NCBI RefSeq assembly: GCF_000971295.1
Contig: NZ_LANJ01000047.1
Coordinates: 123,623 to 187,622 of the forward strand
From: Devosia epidermidihirudinis
GTDB taxonomy: Bacteria; Pseudomonadota; Alphaproteobacteria; Rhizobiales; Devosiaceae
DNA length: 64,000 nt
Direction: 5' to 3'
Of the stretch, positions 63,302 to 64,000 are shown piece after piece. The translations under genes were made by a program, and so were the position numbers. The notes beneath the pieces are model-generated. The model saw only the letters and a list, made by a program, of their open reading frames with translations, had not been told where the DNA came from and made no database searches. Positions within the stretch are counted from its first letter, which is position 1. Every line of letters begins with the position of its first letter.

Positions 63302-63889
63302 ATGCGTACCGCCACGATCGCCCGCAAGACCAACGAGACCGAGATCACTGTCTCGATCAACCTCGATGGCACGGGCGCGCACAAGATGGCGACGGGCATC
63401 GGCTTTTTCGATCACATGTTGGATCAGCTCAGCCGCCATTCGCTAATCGATATGGACGTGACCTGCAAAGGTGATCTCCACATCGACTTCCACCACACGG
63501 CGGAAGACGTGGGCATTGCGCTGGGTCAGGCCATCAGCAAGGCGCTGGGCGATAAAAAGGGCATCCGCCGCTATGCCAGCAGCGATCTGCCGATGGACGG
63601 CACACTGACCCGCGCCGCGCTCGACGTGTCGGGCCGCCCGTTCCTCGTGTTCCGGGCAGAGTTCAGCCGCGACAAGGTCGGCGAAATGGACACCGAGCTG
63701 TTCCGCGAGTTCTTCCAGGCCTTTGCCATGAATGCAGGGATTACCCTGCATATCGAGAACTTCTACACGGACAATAACCACCATCTGGCGGAGTCCATGT
63801 TCAAGGCGGTGGCTCGGGCCCTGCGCGTGGCCGTGGAGATTGACCCGCGCACGGCCGACCGGGTGCCGAGCACCAAGGGCGTGTTGTAG
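63302..63889 (+). CDS. hisB: Imidazoleglycerol-phosphate dehydratase
   Basis: HisB dehydrates imidazoleglycerol phosphate in histidine synthesis. The 195-residue monofunctional protein has the manganese ligands in HMLDQLSRHS near residue 38, DFHHTAEDVGIALGQ near 65, and NFYTDNNHHLAESMFKA near 155. GAGAGAAG lies just before the ATG. The remaining his genes should follow beyond the window. Confidence 0.97.
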   Translation: MRTATIARKTNETEITVSINLDGTGAHKMATGIGFFDHMLDQLSRHSLIDMDVTCKGDLHIDFHHTAEDVGIALGQAISKALGDKKGIRRYASSDLPMDGTLTRAALDVSGRPFLVFRAEFSRDKVGEMDTELFREFFQAFAMNAGITLHIENFYTDNNHHLAESMFKAVARALRVAVEIDPRTADRVPSTKGVL

Positions 63890-63911
63890 GGCTAAGAATA
63901 CCCCCACCTAG

Positions 63912-63933
63912 CCTCCCCCTGAACAGGGGGAGG
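63912..63933. repeat. Dispersed palindromic repeat, family B
   Basis: CCTCCCCCT (63,912-63,920) pairs with AGGGGGAGG (63,925-63,933) around GAAC. It lies just after hisB. A similar element appears to begin at the extreme right edge. Confidence 0.6.
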
Positions 63934-64000
63934 AATCTGACTAGTGGATTTGGCGATATCGCGCCCCGTGCCCGATCTGCCCCGCCACCTCTTCAGGGGG

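Overview
This window is core chromosome of a GC-rich alphaproteobacterium of the order Hyphomicrobiales (Rhizobiales), probably Devosia or a close relative. The order is supported by gene order (ccmABCDG beside acnA; htpX-rsmB-heparinase-purH; leuS-lptE-holA-parB-parA-rsmG-mnmG-mnmE-rho-hemJ-hemE; maf-aroE-coaE-dnaQ-secB; hslU-GNAT-hslV-hisB), by CtrA- and CcrM-type sequence sites and by gene families such as DUF2794, DUF1674 and IalB. The genus is only a guess from general resemblance. There are 72 protein-coding genes with support, one of them cut by the left edge. I see no rRNA, tRNA, CRISPR array, transposase or prophage.

Layout. 0-3.3 kb: a CelD-like acetyltransferase (partial), ffh and rpsP. 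3.4-18.1 kb: mostly minus-strand housekeeping and small accessory genes (leuB, glutamate dehydrogenase, CPBP protease, RidA, GNATs, leuD, argC, deoD, rlmN, two tandem IalB-family secreted proteins, thpR, a BI-1 membrane protein, DUF2794, DUF1223), with a structured RNA candidate at 17.2-17.4 kb. 18.3-24.4 kb: acnA, the ccmABCDG haem-export operon, a Flp pilin too short for usual ORF cut-offs, and sdhAF4. 24.5-34.8 kb: htpX, rsmB, a heparinase-like gene, purH, a flippase/ATP-grasp pair, leuC and a small metallopeptidase. 35-45.4 kb: rimM-trmD-rplS, xth, a cyclic-nucleotide-binding protein, a CenR-type response regulator, a PLP-homeostasis protein, leuS-lptE-holA.

45.4-57.2 kb is the replication-origin and partition region and the most interesting part. 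Six parS-like sites lie between 45.4 and 52.5 kb, around parB-parA and their neighbours. The 440-base hemE-maf gap (53,973-54,412) has the features of the chromosomal origin: degenerate DnaA boxes, a perfect TTAA-N7-TTAA CtrA site with phased TTAA half sites, and seven GANTC (CcrM) sites, four of them within 25 bases and using all four central bases. Genes run away from this gap on both sides, as expected for a bidirectional origin.

57.2-64 kb: secB, fxsA, a Tim44-domain gene, an Smr-domain gene, an XRE regulator, then hslU-GNAT-hslV facing away from hisB. Two families of dispersed palindromic repeats sit in the intergenic gaps, usually between convergent genes. The ancestral leu/ffh-rpsP-rimM-trmD-rplS neighbourhood appears split here: leuB, leuD and leuC lie far apart, and rpsP is 32 kb from rimM. 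No wholly new system was found. The strongest leads are the origin/parS architecture, the 17.2 kb RNA candidate and the flippase/ATP-grasp pair.
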